Assembly: GCF_000738735.6 (NCBI RefSeq)
Contig: NC_046335.1
Location: 41,219,148 to 41,283,147 of the forward strand
Origin: Corvus cornix cornix
Lineage: Eukaryota > Chordata > Aves > Passeriformes > Corvidae
Length of the DNA: 64,000 bases
Direction of reading: 5' to 3'
Under the pieces are notes generated by a model. The model saw only the letters and a program-made list of their open reading frames with translations, had not been told where the DNA came from and ran no database searches. The first letter of the stretch is position 1, and each line of letters starts with the position of its first letter. A program made the translations under genes and the position numbers. Below, in pieces: positions 1 through 13,497 of this stretch.

Positions 1-1830
1 GTTTAACAATGGGAAGATCCCTGACCTTTTGTCCTGACCTAATACTAACTGACTGGATTATTTTAACAAGAGGAAAAGTAAGTTTTCCCACTTCCTTCTC
101 AGTTTAAGCCTTGTGTAAGAGTCATGGTCTCTGTTGAACTCTTCCTTTTTCTGTCTCTCCCTTTTTCTCCTGTCAGCTTTTTCCTGAGCCAAATAGTCTT
201 TTCCACATGACACTATGCTCCATTGCTTTACAGTTTTTTTGTATAAACCAGTATCCAGCATTGCCAGTGAGCATTAATTATTGCCTCAATTATGACACAC
301 AATGTTTTTCTGGGTAAAATGAAAGCCACCATCATCAAGAATTCATGACCAGCCCTCTCAGCAGGGACCAGTAATCCATGGGGTAGACATTTTGGAAAGA
401 TACTTAAATCCATAAGTCATTGTATTGATTAAAAGCAAAAGGGGGCTAGCTACTCTGTGTTAAAACATTCTGTAGCTTTTCCAAGTTAATTATTCAACCA
501 CAGAGGCATTCTACCACCCAAGAACTGCACTCACTTTCTTCCTGAATTCTAAAGGAAATGTCTTTTCAGTCCCTTTGCACCAGCCATCTCCTGAGCCAGA
601 GTGACCAAGATGAACTACAAAAGCTCAACAAAAAAGGCCTTGCCCAGGAGGACCCTCATTCCCATCTGTTTTTTCCCATTTCTTTGCAAAGACATTTGGG
701 GTGATCCACCATTCTTTTGTACCCAGCACATCCATCTTGATGTGGCAATTCCCAGGCTGCTTCCCCATATCAGGAAATGCCTCTGTAGCCTAGCTTTTAC
801 TAGTGTGCTGAGGGCCCTGACCAGGCTGACCTGCTCAACTCTGTTTTGCCCCTGACCTCCTTAAGCCTCTAGGAAGAAGAAAAAAGCAGGTGCCACAGCA
901 GGTTCAAGTTTTTCTTCCTTCGTCTTTTATCCCCAAAGGGTTTTAAAGAAGTAGCTGAGCTGTTCCTCAGCAGGGACCTGGCCTGCTCTTCAGTCCTGCT
1001 GGATTTCAAGCTCTTCCTGCCAGGCTGCCCTGGTGCTGGTTCAAACACATGTCATCACATGCAATATGGACACAATACCCTCATTCCTACGGGCTCCAGG
1101 ACCCAGCAGAAGAAAGCGCAGGCAGAAGATCAAACATGGAAGGAACAGAAGACAGAGGAGCTGCTGTTGTCGTCTGCGTCTGGAACAGAAAAATGAACAC
1201 AAGGGAAGAGACAGGGTAGGGGGATAATTACTTTCATCCCAATTTTATTCCCACAATTCCCAACCACTTTTGAAGCCAATTTTCCTTTAATAAAATATAC
1301 TATTAATGACTCGAGTAGAAGCCTTTTGTGCAAGACAATACTCAGTGCTCCAGATGGAAATATTTTGTGTTCTGCACAATATACATGTATGTATATTTAT
1401 ATACATAAACGGAGCTGTGAGCATAGCCTGTATTACCGTATTTTTCAAATTGAATAAGCTATTTCAAAATATGTTTAACATACTTCCTTTCTTTGAAACT
1501 AATTCTTTCATAGCTCTCCCTCCTCTTCTAGCTCTCCTTATCCCTTAAAGAGAAACACAAGCCAAACAGCAACAAGGACTATATCCCATCAGTTCTGGAA
1601 GCCATTCATTTGCTATTTCTGTTCATCACAGCTTCAGAATGAAGGAATTTAAAGAGCTACTGATGCCTTTTGTTGGCATATATATCCAATATTGTCTTTC
1701 AAGAAGTTTAGACACATCCTTCTTCTCTTTCTTCTTTAACAGCCTGTCAAAGAAACAGGCCTAATTAGCTTATTGTGGGTTTGTGTGTGAAGAAGTTATT
1801 GAGGGAGTGCCAAGTCAAAAAGTCAAACAC
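1..1830. other. unannotated AT-leaning noncoding DNA
   Basis: No gene, RNA or clear repeat was recognised here. Open frames on both strands are under 90 codons and resemble no known family. The only local structure is a short alternating purine-pyrimidine stretch of TA/CA steps around 1,378-1,412. Confidence 0.5.
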
Positions 1831-1834
1831 AAAC

Positions 1835-1900
1835 TGATTAATTTTCACAATGCACCCCTCTGAGGTGGGGAAGTTCTGACAAATCCACTGGGTGTTCACA
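1835..1900 (-). repeat. possible MIR-like SINE remnant
   Basis: A stretch reading roughly TTTTCACAATGCACCCCTCT followed by GAGGTGGGGAAG resembles the reverse complement of the MIR segment that precedes the 'cacaaccctatgaggtaggta' motif. The match is short and diverged, with no flanking MIR sequence on either side, so it may be coincidental. Confidence 0.2.
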
Positions 1901-4900
1901 GTTATCCTGTGCTCAGCTCACGGAGGCTGGGAGCCATATGGAGAGCAGAGAGCTGGCACCACACTTCCCACTTCCCAAAGCTCACTCTCTGGATGCTGGG
2001 GCTGATGCTGAACTTTGATGCCCACTGGGAACTCTGCCCATCAGACCTGTCACTTTCTCTTCTCCCACTATCATATAGACACCTCATGACGGCCCTTCCT
2101 TGAGGTCAACTTTCTGGGCACAGCAGAATATGCACATCTTAAGAGTGTGACACAATCATTCATTGGCTCACAAAATAGATATCTGGGGTTTGATAATCCG
2201 TTAGGGTAAGCATCAGTGTGCCCATCACCATGATAGGGCAGCTTCAGTCCTGTCTGATCAGGCAGGTGCCAGTCAGGAGCAGTTGGGTTGGCCTCTGAAG
2301 TTCTTGGGAACTAACTCCTCTCAATGCTCCATTGTCACCTTCCCCTGGCTTCACTGGCAGCAACAACACTGACTTCCCCACACAGGGACACTGCAATTCC
2401 TCACAAGCCTCCACAGGGTTTAGTATTCTTTGCTGGTTTGTTGGTTTGGGGTTTGTGTTTTTGTGCTTTATGGTTTTCAATGTTTCATGGCAGTGCTTTC
2501 CCTATTGAATCCTTGAGCTACATATGAACCCATCTCAACAGTGGGACCTTGTCTGTCAGTAATTTTACTTTTCCCGTCTCTCTACAGACTTTCTCACAGC
2601 TCTTCCTCAGCAGCCTGAATCAAGGTTTTGATTCTGTGTCATATCAGAGCAGGGCTCTGCTCCTTGGTTCACAGGCAGCTGAATCCAGAGAGGGTTTACA
2701 GAGGGGAGCTACAACAGTTACTTGGGAAGGTCAAAAGGAAATGACTGGGTGGGCTGGTGTTAAAGCCTGGCAAGAGACTGGGCTAGATTGGTGGCTTTTA
2801 GCTCAATGAAACTTCCAGAAAAAAGTTCATGAGCCACAGTGGTTTCCATTTCCAACCAAATACAAATTAGACTGACCTTTAAGAGTTTGCTTAGTGATTT
2901 GTTATACTGCCCATTGCATTTGCTTGCTTTCTCAGATGCCAGAGAATATCAGGAAGAAGGAAGGTTTATTTCCCCCAACGGTTTTGTGAAATGCCTTGTA
3001 ATGCCTTTCAGATCAGCAGTGGTTCACTTGATCCTGAGCTAAGAAACACTGTCCTAAGTGATTTCCTAAGGTCCCTTCCAGCGCTAGTTTGTTTAATTTT
3101 GGAAACTCAGAACCTCTTGAATTTCTATCACTATTCTATTGCCACCAGCTATGTGTCTTCAGGCTCTCAGGACTATCTTTTGTCCCCTATTATGCTAGCC
3201 AAATAGTTTCAATACAACAGAATACTTGTCCAGAAGGGAATTATTGTTCCTGCCACAAAAGGTTATTTGAAGTCACAGCTGCCACAGGGATAAGTTTGAC
3301 AGCACTGCAACCTTCAAAGACTTGAGTTTATCTCACTTGGAGCTGTTTCCACGTTACAAGTTCCATGACCTTGTGCAGGTTGCAAAACTAGATCTCCACC
3401 CACTCAAAAAAACCCACTTCAAACCCTAATTCTGTGAACTTTAGATTGTGTTTCAATAAAGCTATTCACCCCTCTGTCTTTATCTCTGCTTTAACAATCT
3501 TCTCCAGTGAAGCATTTTTTACAGTTGTGTGCTTAAAACGGCGTAAAACCAGACACTGAAGCAATATTAAGAAGTGATCACAACACATCCAATTCTACCA
3601 ACAGCTTCTCTGAGCTAAAGTCTCACCTTTCTTTGGTATAGAATATATAAATATATATTCAAACAAGTAACTAGGAGGTGAGAGGAGAAGTTATTTCTAT
3701 ATTCAAGGAGCTGACAACTGACAACTGACCTTGAGGTCACTTACCTGAAGCTGTGGACCTCAGGCCACATTTCCATAGGGGGCCCATCAACACACTGGTC
3801 TGGTATTGACCACAGGATCATTCAAGCCTCTTCACTGGTTTAGCTTTAAACCTCTGTACGCTGGGTCAGATTTGCAAGAGTTGGTTTTTGTGGTAGGGCA
3901 CTGTGCCGCAGCCATCAGCCTCATTTGGATTCAAACAACATTATGAGACTCAAGGGGTTTATCTGAAATATGAAAGCACCATTAATATTCATTTTGAGAA
4001 AATCCTGCTCAGACAGGGAGCATAGAGCAGACTGATTTGTGCCCTGCTAATACCGTCCGGCTGTGAGTGGGCAGGGAGACCCCAATATTGCCTGTTCGTC
4101 AGACCCATATCAGATCCACGTGGCTGGCTTGACGTCGTCCTGCTGTTGGCAACCTCACAGTCCCCCAGGGAGCCATGGGCTTCCACTGAGCAGCTCAACA
4201 GTGACTTGCCATTCAGCTTACAGCAAGGAAAGACAGTTCCCGTGCCTTCCACGTATGCTGACTGGAATGTCTTGCACATGGGTGCAAGGCAGGCACAACA
4301 GAGATATCTAACGTTGGTCTGATTCAGTGGAAATGAAAATAACTAGACATATGTTAAACACATTAAAAGTACTGGTGCATACTGTGCCCTGATTACTGTT
4401 ACTTCTCCTTTTCTTTTTTTTAGGACAATTCTTGCAGATCCTCCCTCCATACCCACATGTAGCTTCATGGGGAGAAGGGCAAACTTTAGAAAAATACTGA
4501 AAATTTACTCTGTGGTCAAGGTAATGTCCCTCATGTTTAGAAGCCGTGTCCTGAGTCAGAGGAGATCATTTGGTGGAGTTTTCATTGAGTGCACTGCTGG
4601 ATCAGATCCCCCTTGTCCCCCTTGTCTGTGCCCCAACATCAGCAACCCAGAGTCCCTCACCAGTCCCAGACATCTTCAGAGGAAAAGGACAGGCAGCAGC
4701 CACCTTAATCCAATTTCATCTAAGTATGTAATTAGGGCTGTACATCTGGGATCACTTTTTCTCCCCTTCAAAAGTTAAAAAGCTTTATGAACTAGAGGCA
4801 GGAAGAAGGGTTTGATCCAGCTTTGGGTGTTGAAAAATTCCTCTCATCTCAGCTCAGCCGTACAAGACTCCAGAGCCTTGCACTCACCATTTGATGGCCC

Positions 4901-7900
4901 TGAGGGAAGCCAAAAACTTGTGCAGTCATCCCAGGGCTGTCTCATTATAACCATTTCTCTGCTGTGTGTGCACAGGATTTCTGTTTCTCCCCAGTATAAT
5001 CTTCTGGCCTTCTTTTGCCAAGGTGGGACACCAGAGCAGTGAGCAGCTGCTCACCCGAGCATCCCACCAGGCTCTAGGGTTTTCCCAGACATTGGTGTTT
5101 GGAGACACATGCTTCATGGGGGATGCTCCCATGCAATGCTTTGTACAAAAAGGGGCATCTCTGCCATCAACGTGTGCCCCTGTTCACTCTCCATATATGA
5201 CAAGGTGCAAAAGAGGCTGGATATTTTCAGAGATAGCAGAATTACTCAAAATATATTATCTAATGTGAATGCATTCCAGGAAGTTTGTCCAGCCCCTGCT
5301 TCAGGAGAGGACTTTTTTGGCCTGACATTCACAGCCGGCTTGTGACCTGGGGAAAAATATTTAACATTTCCGCCTCTTTGTTAAAATTCATGCAGATAAA
5401 CAGTTATCTGAAGGTATGAAAATTTTGGAATGGAGGGAAGAGGCAAAGAGGAAGAACTGGGGAACAGTATGCTGTGAATGTACTGTTGAAGAAATTCTCC
5501 AGGCAATGTATGTGATCCAAGAGGTTTGCCACTTTCCTCCTATCCTTTCAGAAAATCCTCTTTTTCCCCTTCCAGTGTGACAACACTAAATTTGTGTGGC
5601 CAAGTGTCAGCTGAGAGCCTGGAAACTCCGCAGGCAAAACACATGTGGGTGAGGACACAGTCAGATATGTGGAAGCAGTAGACACTTACCAATGGACTTC
5701 AGGGCTTAAACACACCATTTGCTACCAATAAGCAGGAGAGCACAGAGAGAAGGCAGAGGCTATTCCATGTGGGCTCCCAGGTGTCTCCTCCTTGAGAGCA
5801 CAGAGGGTTGTCAGGGCACACAAGGCTGTGTGGGAGCTGAGATGGAGCTGATCATGTGTGGGCAATCTTGTTCCGAGACCTGGCACATGTGCCAGGCCCT
5901 ACAGGCAGGATGGTGTGACCACTTGCCCAACACCTCCACCACCATTGGCTCATCCTCGATTGACCATGGGCTCCAAAAGAGCTGTGAAGATCAGAACATG
6001 GTGATTTTAAAAGATTACCAAGAAGAAAAACAACTGATTCTGACCCCTCTCTTAAGGCTTGCTTCATCAGATTGGCTGGGCCAGTCTCAGCCTTTATGGA
6101 GGCAAAAATACACTCCTCTAACTGCAGCTTTTGAGCCAAACCCTCAGCTGGTGTGACACTATTTTCAATGGAGCTGTGCTAATTTACAGCAGTCTTGTGT
6201 CTGACCTTCTTCTGGGGAACAATTCAATGTGAAGAGAATGAGGATTATAGGGGAGTAACCTCAGCCTTTCTTCTAATATAAATCACAGAGGAGTAAAGTT
6301 GGCAACTGACACTGGTCAGAGAAAGCTGATGGAATTGCACTCTATGAGAATATGCCCTTCCATCAAGATAAAACAGATACTGCTGTTGTTATGTGAAGAA
6401 GAAACCTGAGGGAAGGGAAGGAATTCCAACAATGCCAGTAAAAAACACAAGATATTTTAATATTCTGGAACAGAGAAATCACCCTTTCTTTTTTGATACA
6501 AAGTTTTGCTAATACTTTTTTTCTAATTCAAGCTGTATTTAAGAAACAAGAAAACAGTTAAAAAATTAGAAATCCAAAATCAATCAGAAGTATTTCAACA
6601 GATCTCAAATATATTTTTCTGTAGAATTTTGTGTCGTAGAGATCTTAACCTGGGGAGGGTTGATCAGATTTGGAGCAGAACCAAATTCCAAAATCCTGAA
6701 CTATTTCTTGAAGCAAGCATTTCATCCACTTCACTGAACAAGTCAGAAAGCTTGGGTTTGTTGTAGGTGAATGCTTCCTGCTACTTCCTAACTGCTTTTT
6801 AGCCTTCCCAAACACTAAAGATGTCTGGTTTTGTTTGAGACTCAACGACCTCAGTCCCAGAGAAGTTACAGAGAAGCTTGTCTGAGCAACTTACATTTAC
6901 CCACTTAAAAAATAAATAAATTCAAATGCACTAAGCAAAGGATTACAAAGTCAGATTTAGAGATAGACCCTGAAGAAACTTATTTGTAGATGGGCTTAAA
7001 GTGTGGATAATAGTGCTGACTCACCATTATGAACTGCTTTGAGGTCTAGGGATAAAAGGGTTTATGTTAGTACTAGGTATTATTACATTTTATTGTTAAT
7101 TTCAAAAGCTAGAAAATTAATAACAAGCAGAAAAGAAAATCTCTCAGTGAAATTAAGGACTTAACCTGATAAGAGATCCCAAATGTCAACACTCTGGCAC
7201 TATAACTGTCCCTCCAGCCCTTCTTACCGTGCTGGCACTTTTTAAATCCCTTCAGTGGGGAATGGGTCAAAAAACTGCAGGCACTTGGACTTGAAAATTC
7301 ATAGGGTTTTTCATAACCTATTTCTTCTGCTGTAGGTGTTGTCATGTATGACTTTGTTGCTTGTCATGCTGTCAGAGAGCCCCTACACACACTCTCAAAC
7401 ACACGTTTTTCCTGCCATACACACTCTATCCTTAACAGGTAGCACATACAGCACAAAAGGGGGAGAAACAAGAAAGTATTGGGAAATCAACATCTGGTTT
7501 GAATAATTCCCCTATTTAAATTTTTACTTAGAGAACTCCCATTGGTATAAAATAATTGAACTAGGTTATTTACAGCTGAAAATCCTGGTAGCCCTGTTCC
7601 TCTCTGGTTTCACGTTGTGGATCGTCACACCTTGGCTCCTAAATCCTCACTGGGGATTTTCGTTGCAGGTACCGCACACCAAAAGGCAGATCCCTGTTCC
7701 TCCCTGCCTCCTCCTCCCATTGGCAGGCATTAAAAGACGTTGCCTTGCTTTCTCCTGCTCCTCTCTTTATTAGGAGACGTTGAACTTATAACAAATACAC
7801 TTCACTTTGCAAAAAAGCAGTGTAATTAGCCTTGCTTTTTTTGGCCTGCATGTGTGTGGTAAAATGTCTAGTAATAGTTGGCAAGGCTTCTGCAGGGAAT

Positions 7901-8915
7901 GAGATTCCCATGGTTAGATCTAAAGCCCAAATACTTGGAACAAATTAACACCAGCCAAGAAAGTGAGGTTAATTACTGGAACACTTGGAAGGGGAGGTCT
8001 CCCTAGCCTGGAAAACTGCAATACGTATCTGCATGTATGGTATGTGGCCAACAGGGATCTCTCCCTCTCTTTCTCTCTCTTACTTGCCCTCTTTCCTTCT
8101 TTCCTTTTGTGTCCCAACTGCAGACAAATGTCAGAGCCACTGAGAGAAAAGACTTCATTTTCCTCTGACCCACTCCTCCATCAGGCCAGTGCCATCGATG
8201 GCCCTGGAAGCTACTCAAAGCTGAGAAACACTGCCATCAGGGGCTGGCTCTCCTTCTGTCTATGTTTTCTCATTAGTGGTTTTGCGTTGTTGAAAGGCAT
8301 CTTCATTGGAGGCCCAGTATTCCAGCAACATGCTGCTTTAATCTGGGGTGGGCACTGAGGCTTTCAAAAACACAGCCTACAACCCAACAGGAGAGCAGTC
8401 ATCTTCCCTAATATGCTCTTTGGAGAGCAAATCTGTAAATCCTGTAGGCCCCTAAACATCTGCCTTTGGTAACGTTTTAATGGGGAAAATTTGCCTAGTA
8501 ACCACATTGTCGTTGACCTTTGATGCGTGAGGAATGTATACATGCACATGTCTGGGGGGAGCTGCGTACGGGCGAAAACCTGTGAAATCAAGGTTGAAAA
8601 ACCATGGAGGTGGAAGCTCCGTAGACCAGTTCAGTTACCTGTGCACCTTTAGGAGGGCTCCCTCATGTGTTTGCTTTACTCATGACACAGCCTTCTGTGG
8701 CATGAGGACAAGGCTTTTTTCCATGGGATGGCTGCCTCACTCTGTGCTCAGGAGGGATACTGTTCATTACAGGAACAGCTATTCAAGATTTTGTTTTTTC
8801 TTCATTGTTCAGCTTGTGACCTCAAGCCTTACTGACTGCTCACTATTCAAATCCTCCTCTGAAAACAGCATCATTTTGTTTTCTCATGGGCTTTTCTATA
8901 GCACTCATGACAATA
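1901..8915. other. unannotated noncoding DNA
   Basis: No gene was recognised in this 7-kb stretch. The longest open frame (5,719-6,156, plus strand, 145 codons) has no domain, signal peptide or repeat structure I know and is overlapped by a minus-strand frame, so it is treated as chance. Minor structures are a short tandem of CTGACAA units near 3,713-3,730, an AATAAA hexamer near 3,455, an AT-rich near-palindrome near 3,641-3,661 and a pyrimidine-rich run at about 8,056-8,110. Confidence 0.5.
8056..8110. repeat. pyrimidine-rich low-complexity tract
   Basis: The plus strand is almost purely C and T over about 55 bases (CTCTCCCTCT and TCTTTCTCTC type units, then CTTTCCTTCTTTCC). It is an imperfect simple repeat rather than a regular microsatellite. 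Confidence 0.6.
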
Positions 8916-8919
8916 GTAT

Positions 8920-9014
8920 CAAAGTGTCTCATAAAGATTAATTCATCTATTTTTGCTACAGCCCCAGGAGGCAAGTTGGTATTTTCTTCATTCTCCAAAT
9001 GTTGAACTGAAAGC
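8920..9014 (-). repeat. MIR-like ancient SINE fragment
   Basis: The plus strand reads as a decayed reverse complement of the MIR core. It starts with AAGATTAATTCATC, continues through ACAGCCCCAGGAGGCAAG and a T-rich 'attttcttcattctcc' segment, and ends AATGTTGAACTGAAAGC. This follows the MIR order 'ttaactcatttaatcctcacaacaaccc', 'gaggtag', 'tattatccccattttaca', 'gatgaggaaactgaggc'. Ancient amniote MIR copies are known in bird genomes. Divergence is high and the ends are uncertain. Confidence 0.5.
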
Positions 9015-10620
9015 ATAAACCCTGTCTATACAATCATGGGTGCAGTTTACTAAGCAGCTAAAGCCGTGGTGTCCTCTGAGGCCCCACAACTCTTTCAAAC
9101 AGTGCCTGCATGGTCCGTCAGGCTACATCTGGCTTCAGCATGTGCACTGCCTGACCCCCTGGCCACACTTGCAAACTTACAAAATTGAATCTAGTCTTGA
9201 AGGCAGCCTCAGGGCCTTTGACAGTATAGACATAGCCATATGGTCAACAGTGTGTCTACAAGATCCGTGGTAAGCATTAATTTTAAATCCTGTCATTGAG
9301 ATGCCTAGGTCTTGATTTTTCCTCTTGCTTATCATTAACCAGCACTGCATATGTTCATAGCAGAGCTCCTGCCAACCTCAGTCCAGCTGAGACCCCAGGA
9401 TGTCAGGCTATATGAGATATATAAATGAGGTCCTACATCTAGGAACCCTCAGTGAACATTCAGTGTAGGCAACATGGCCAAGCCTCTGCGAGGCCGGACC
9501 CTCTGCTCTCACAACTCCCTCCGGTACAGCACCGGCCCTCCCTTTGCTCATCCTGCTTCAGCCGTCTCTCAGTTGCTGTCGCCTGCAGGAGTCCAGGGGC
9601 TGGTAGCCTCCTGTCTTTGCTGGATCATGGCAGGAGACCTGTGGGAAAGAGGCTTCAAGAATGTAACTAACACATGATCTGCTCAAAAGGGTGGGATTAC
9701 CAGTGCACATGAAGACCTAATCCAAGTATTTCCTGACTTTTGAGTGATCAAATAGAAAACCTTGGTAATGTTCCCTTACGACTGGGATGCTGTATTTCCT
9801 ATGTCTTAAAGTAAGCTAGGGGACAGCATAGGCATGTGAAAGTAGCCATACCATGGATGTCTACAGGGTTTGCCATCAAGATGGCAACTTTCTAGTGCAT
9901 GCTGCTGTGCCAGGAGTTAAGCTGGCAGAAGTAACAGCTCCTCTCCACTTGGTTTTTCTAAGTATTATAACTTGGCCAAATGTGAGTAGTTTTTCACAGG
10001 GACAGACAAAGCCCATCCCCAACACAAAAGCCACCTCTTCTGCCAAGTGTCCGATTGCACTTCCAAAGCACAGGGGTTCTAGGGCTTTCCAAATAAAAGG
10101 TTGTAAAAAAAAAAGGAAAAAGCAACAAGGCAAACAATGTATTTTTCCAGGCTTCTTCTCAGAAACACTATGTCATTTTGGCTGAAATTTCCATAAATAA
10201 TTCAGTTTGAGGCAAACACCCTGTACCTAAAATTTAAGACCAAACAGTTGAAGCCGTCAAAGTTATAAATAAGTGAAAGGCCATATAACTAAAAATGTTA
10301 GTCAAACTTACTAATAAGCAGTTTTGCAGCTATATGTGATGCATTATGTGGGCATTTGCACATATTCAATAGGGGCTGATACATCAGGCTGACTTTTAAA
10401 GTTTTTCCGAGAGTCCTGCCCTGAGAAAAAGACCCACACTGACTGCTTGCCGTGCCATTTAGAAAAGAATATTGGAAAATGGACAGAGAGAGGAGACAAA
10501 ATACACTGTAGTGACAAGAAATTAATCAGTGCAGTCTATATAGCTCAGAAGGGCTTTCTTCTTCTGCCAACCCAGCCTCTGGGGCTTTCCAGATTCTTAG
10601 ACTAACAGGTCCAGCAAAAC
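9015..10620. other. unannotated noncoding DNA
   Basis: No gene or repeat was recognised. Small open frames at 9,452-9,677 (two frames of about 70 codons) and 9,853-10,185 (110 codons) carry no known domain. The latter runs through an A-rich lysine-coding stretch near 10,107-10,130, as expected of chance. Confidence 0.5.
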
Positions 10621-10624
10621 ATGG

Positions 10625-11060
10625 AAATGCAGGGCTGAAAGTAAGGAATTCATCTAGCCCAGCCCTCATATCTAAACTAGGATTAAACCAATTTATTCTT
10701 GACCAACTGACGTCTAACTTTTTCTTCCAGCACTTCAGGAAGAGGATCCCCAGTACCCCCAGCCTCTCCCAGTGCTGAACTGAAAGTGCTTAGAATAACT
10801 TCATTCAATTTCAAATGGCCTATTCACTTCAAACTGAACACATTCTTTCTACCTCTACCCAGTGTAACAGGGAGCATGAAAGATCACTGTTCATTCCAGA
10901 AGCAGCTTTACATACCAGGGGACTTTTATATTTCCCCCACTATTCTCTTTTCCGAACATACATGGAATTCCTTTGCTCTTTCCCGGTGTTTTCCAACCCT
11001 TATTATTCTGGGCTGTCATCACTACATCTTTCCTGAAGTGCAATACCTAATACAAGAGAG
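10625..11060 (-). mobile_element. ancient CR1 LINE 3' region fragment
   Basis: The plus strand matches the reverse complement of reptile/bird CR1 3' sequence in order. It begins with an 'aattcatctagcccagccc' block (CR1 'ggtcatctagtccagcccc'). A 'ctaactttttcttccagcac' block follows, then an 'acttttatatttcccccact' and 'attctcttttccgaacatac' block (CR1 'acttttatcatgtccccctcagtcttctcttttccaaactaaacatac'), and a 'tttttccaaccc...ttattctgg' block. Many substitutions and small indels show an old insertion. Continuation beyond about 11,060 is possible but too decayed to call. No coding capacity remains. Confidence 0.6.
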
Positions 11061-12528
11061 TCTTCCATTTGGGTGTAAAGTAAAAGTCATATCCAAGCAG
11101 CCCATCTGCTTGCAGCTCATCCATGTCTGTGTAAGCAAACTGCTTGACATGTATAGAAGAACCCCAATTCGAGAGTACTCAGGAGACTAATTTTACAGCT
11201 ACATTAATACAGTCCAGCATTTAGGATGGCCCAGAATAATGCCTATAAGCCTTATAAAGACTTGCCTGGTACCCTGGCCACAAAGTCAGAGTACAACAGG
11301 GTAATTACCTTGCATAAAATATTCATTTTGCCACATTGCAAAATCAGGTTGGTGGGAGGTTCTTTCAGTATGCAACTGCATCATGTTGGTGGCTAATCGT
11401 CTTTGGGGTTTTTTAACCAGTTTTGTGCTGTCTTCAACCAGGTCATGCTTTTCTGTTCACAGGGAAGGATATTTGAGAGCTTTCTTGATGCCAAGGTGTA
11501 ACACAGACCTGGGTTTATTTGAACACACCAGAGCAGATACCATTTTCAAGAGAGAATTCTATTTTATGTTTCTTTGTCTGAAACACCTTGTACAAAATCA
11601 GGAATTAATATATTTCTCAAGCCAACATATCATGGAGTAAGGGCCCCCACTTACAGGAAATACATCCAAAGGGGTATCTGGGTACCTGACATTCCTTCCA
11701 AAGCTCACAAAATACACCTGTGGTGCCAGAAACAGCCTACTAGTAATGAGATGTACTACTTTACATTCCCGTTGAGCCATCCTCCTAGGTGGATGGGGCA
11801 GCTACCTCTGCTCTGAAAAGCACATATTCCTCATCCAAGCTTGCTTACTGTCCTAGAACCTTAAATCATTTCCCTACTAAGATCTGTCTATGTGTCCTCT
11901 TTGCTCTTTTGACTACTTTGAAACCACATTTATCTTGCTAACTTTTGCAGAGCACATAAGCAGCATCATATGCCCAGAGGATGCTCTGTGCCCTCTGTGA
12001 TAATCCAGAATCTCCTATCTGTGCAGATGTGCACACAGACATATGACCCTGAAGTCTCCTGTTAATGAAAAATAATCGTTTCTGAGCCCTGTCGGGTTTA
12101 GTGAACCCATCACACAGTACAGGAGTTTTGAAAGTTCACAGAACAGCAAAGATCACTGTGTTTATGCATGGAACAAAGGGAAAGAGAGGCAGGTACAACA
12201 CTAATGTAAATGTGGCCATTTACCAGCCTGTTTTCATACCCCTGTAATGAGGTGCTGAGGAAGGTGTAGGTCATGCAACAGAAATCAGCATCCACATGTG
12301 TTCTCTGCATGATCATCTCCCTCCTGCTAAGGCTTGGTGGGAAAAAGAAGAGTGATACAAGTGTGCCCAGACTTGCAATTGCTACCCATGGAGGCAGCCA
12401 TCCCACGGTGTAGGCATGCTCAGAGACTGCAGGTTTGGGCACATCCCATCAAGAGGGGTGAAAATGTTTCCTTCCTAGCCTTTGATTGCTATATCAGCAG
12501 TCATCATGCATGCTCTGTACAGCTTGTG
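11061..12528. other. unannotated noncoding DNA
   Basis: No gene was recognised. The 110-codon minus-strand frame at 12,110-12,442 and its plus-strand overlap at 12,334-12,612 show no known domain. The first part may be further decayed CR1, but this cannot be supported by eye. Confidence 0.45.
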
Positions 12529-12603
12529 TGTGCTCATGGAATGTCTTGCACTAGGGAAGGGGGAGGAAACCTCTGGCCAGTCTGCGAGTGTGATCTGCCC
12601 TTG
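12529..12603 (+). repeat. diverged local direct repeat, copy 1
   Basis: This stretch shares an ordered set of blocks with 13,130-13,205: TGTGCTCA, then CTTG, then TAGGGAAGG or its equivalent, GAAACC, CTCTGGCC, and GAGTGTGA/GAGTGTAA. The copies lie about 600 bases apart in the same orientation. This suggests an old local duplication, or two copies of an unrecognised repeat family. Confidence 0.5.
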
Positions 12604-13129
12604 GCAAAGTGAGGGCAGCAGTGGGGGCTGTAAGCTGGGACTGTGGAGGTAAGCTCACCAAGGCACACAGAGGACACTGTAAGAATGCAAAGCTCTCCAA
12701 TACTATTATTCCATAGCACTTGGTGGAAGGTAGTGTGTGTGTACAATAAATATATATTGCAAAATAGGGTTTATTTCCTTAAAAAATCATTTCACTCCAT
12801 TCTCCAAGGTGTTGCTCAAAGCAAATGTAATTTCATTGCTGACAGTTTAGAGAAGCTGAGGCTGTTATTCCAGTGCTGGTGGGAGGCAGCTGTATTTGGC
12901 TCATTTCATCACTTGCATATGGAGAAAATTTTGTTATTAGAGTCTCTCAAAGTCAAAATTTATTTCCCTGAACCCCGACTTCCAGCTGTGAGAAACAGAG
13001 ACTTCCAGCACTGGTGGCATATGAGGACTAGAATATGTATCCTTAGCTCAAGCAAGTGAAGGTCTTGACAGCTCTTCTTGGATTGAATTAGTATTTTCCT
13101 GCATAAAGGCACAAAAACTGCTTCTTTTG

Positions 13130-13205
13130 TGTGCTCAATGATTGACTTGTATTAGGGAAGGGTGAGAAACCCTCTGGCCATGAGTGTAAGCTTTGGTTGC
13201 GCTCC
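13130..13205 (+). repeat. diverged local direct repeat, copy 2
   Basis: This is the partner of the element starting at 12,529. Shared blocks include TGTGCTCA, ATTAGGGAAGGGTGAGAAAC (copy 1 has ACTAGGGAAGGGGGAGGAAA) and CTCTGGCCATGAGTGTAA. Several indels separate the copies. Confidence 0.5.
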
Positions 13206-13497
13206 CTTTCTCAGGAAGGTAAGATAGGAAATGCCCTGGCTTGTTTGGAATCCTCTGCCCACATGTTCTTTCCTTCATAAGACCTGTCAAACTCAAAAAA
13301 AGCTTAACTCAGCCTTTGGTACGCCTATGAGTGACCCTTCTTTAGATAATTTTCCTTAGGATTTCCACAACACTTCTGAGAGCCTGCAAACATCTTTTCT
13401 TAATAACTGCATTGCATCATGAGGAGCAATATACATTAATACCAATTTGCTCTTCATCCAAGATGTCAGACATAGCTTTTCAAAGATGCTTTAGTTA

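Noticed and set aside
3455..3460. AATAAA as a polyadenylation signal
   Set aside because: The hexamer is frequent in AT-rich DNA and no upstream exon or downstream GU-rich element could be recognised.
5719..6156. 145-codon plus-strand open frame
   Set aside because: No domain, no promoter or splice context, overlapped by a 95-codon minus frame. A chance frame of this length is plausible in 64 kb.
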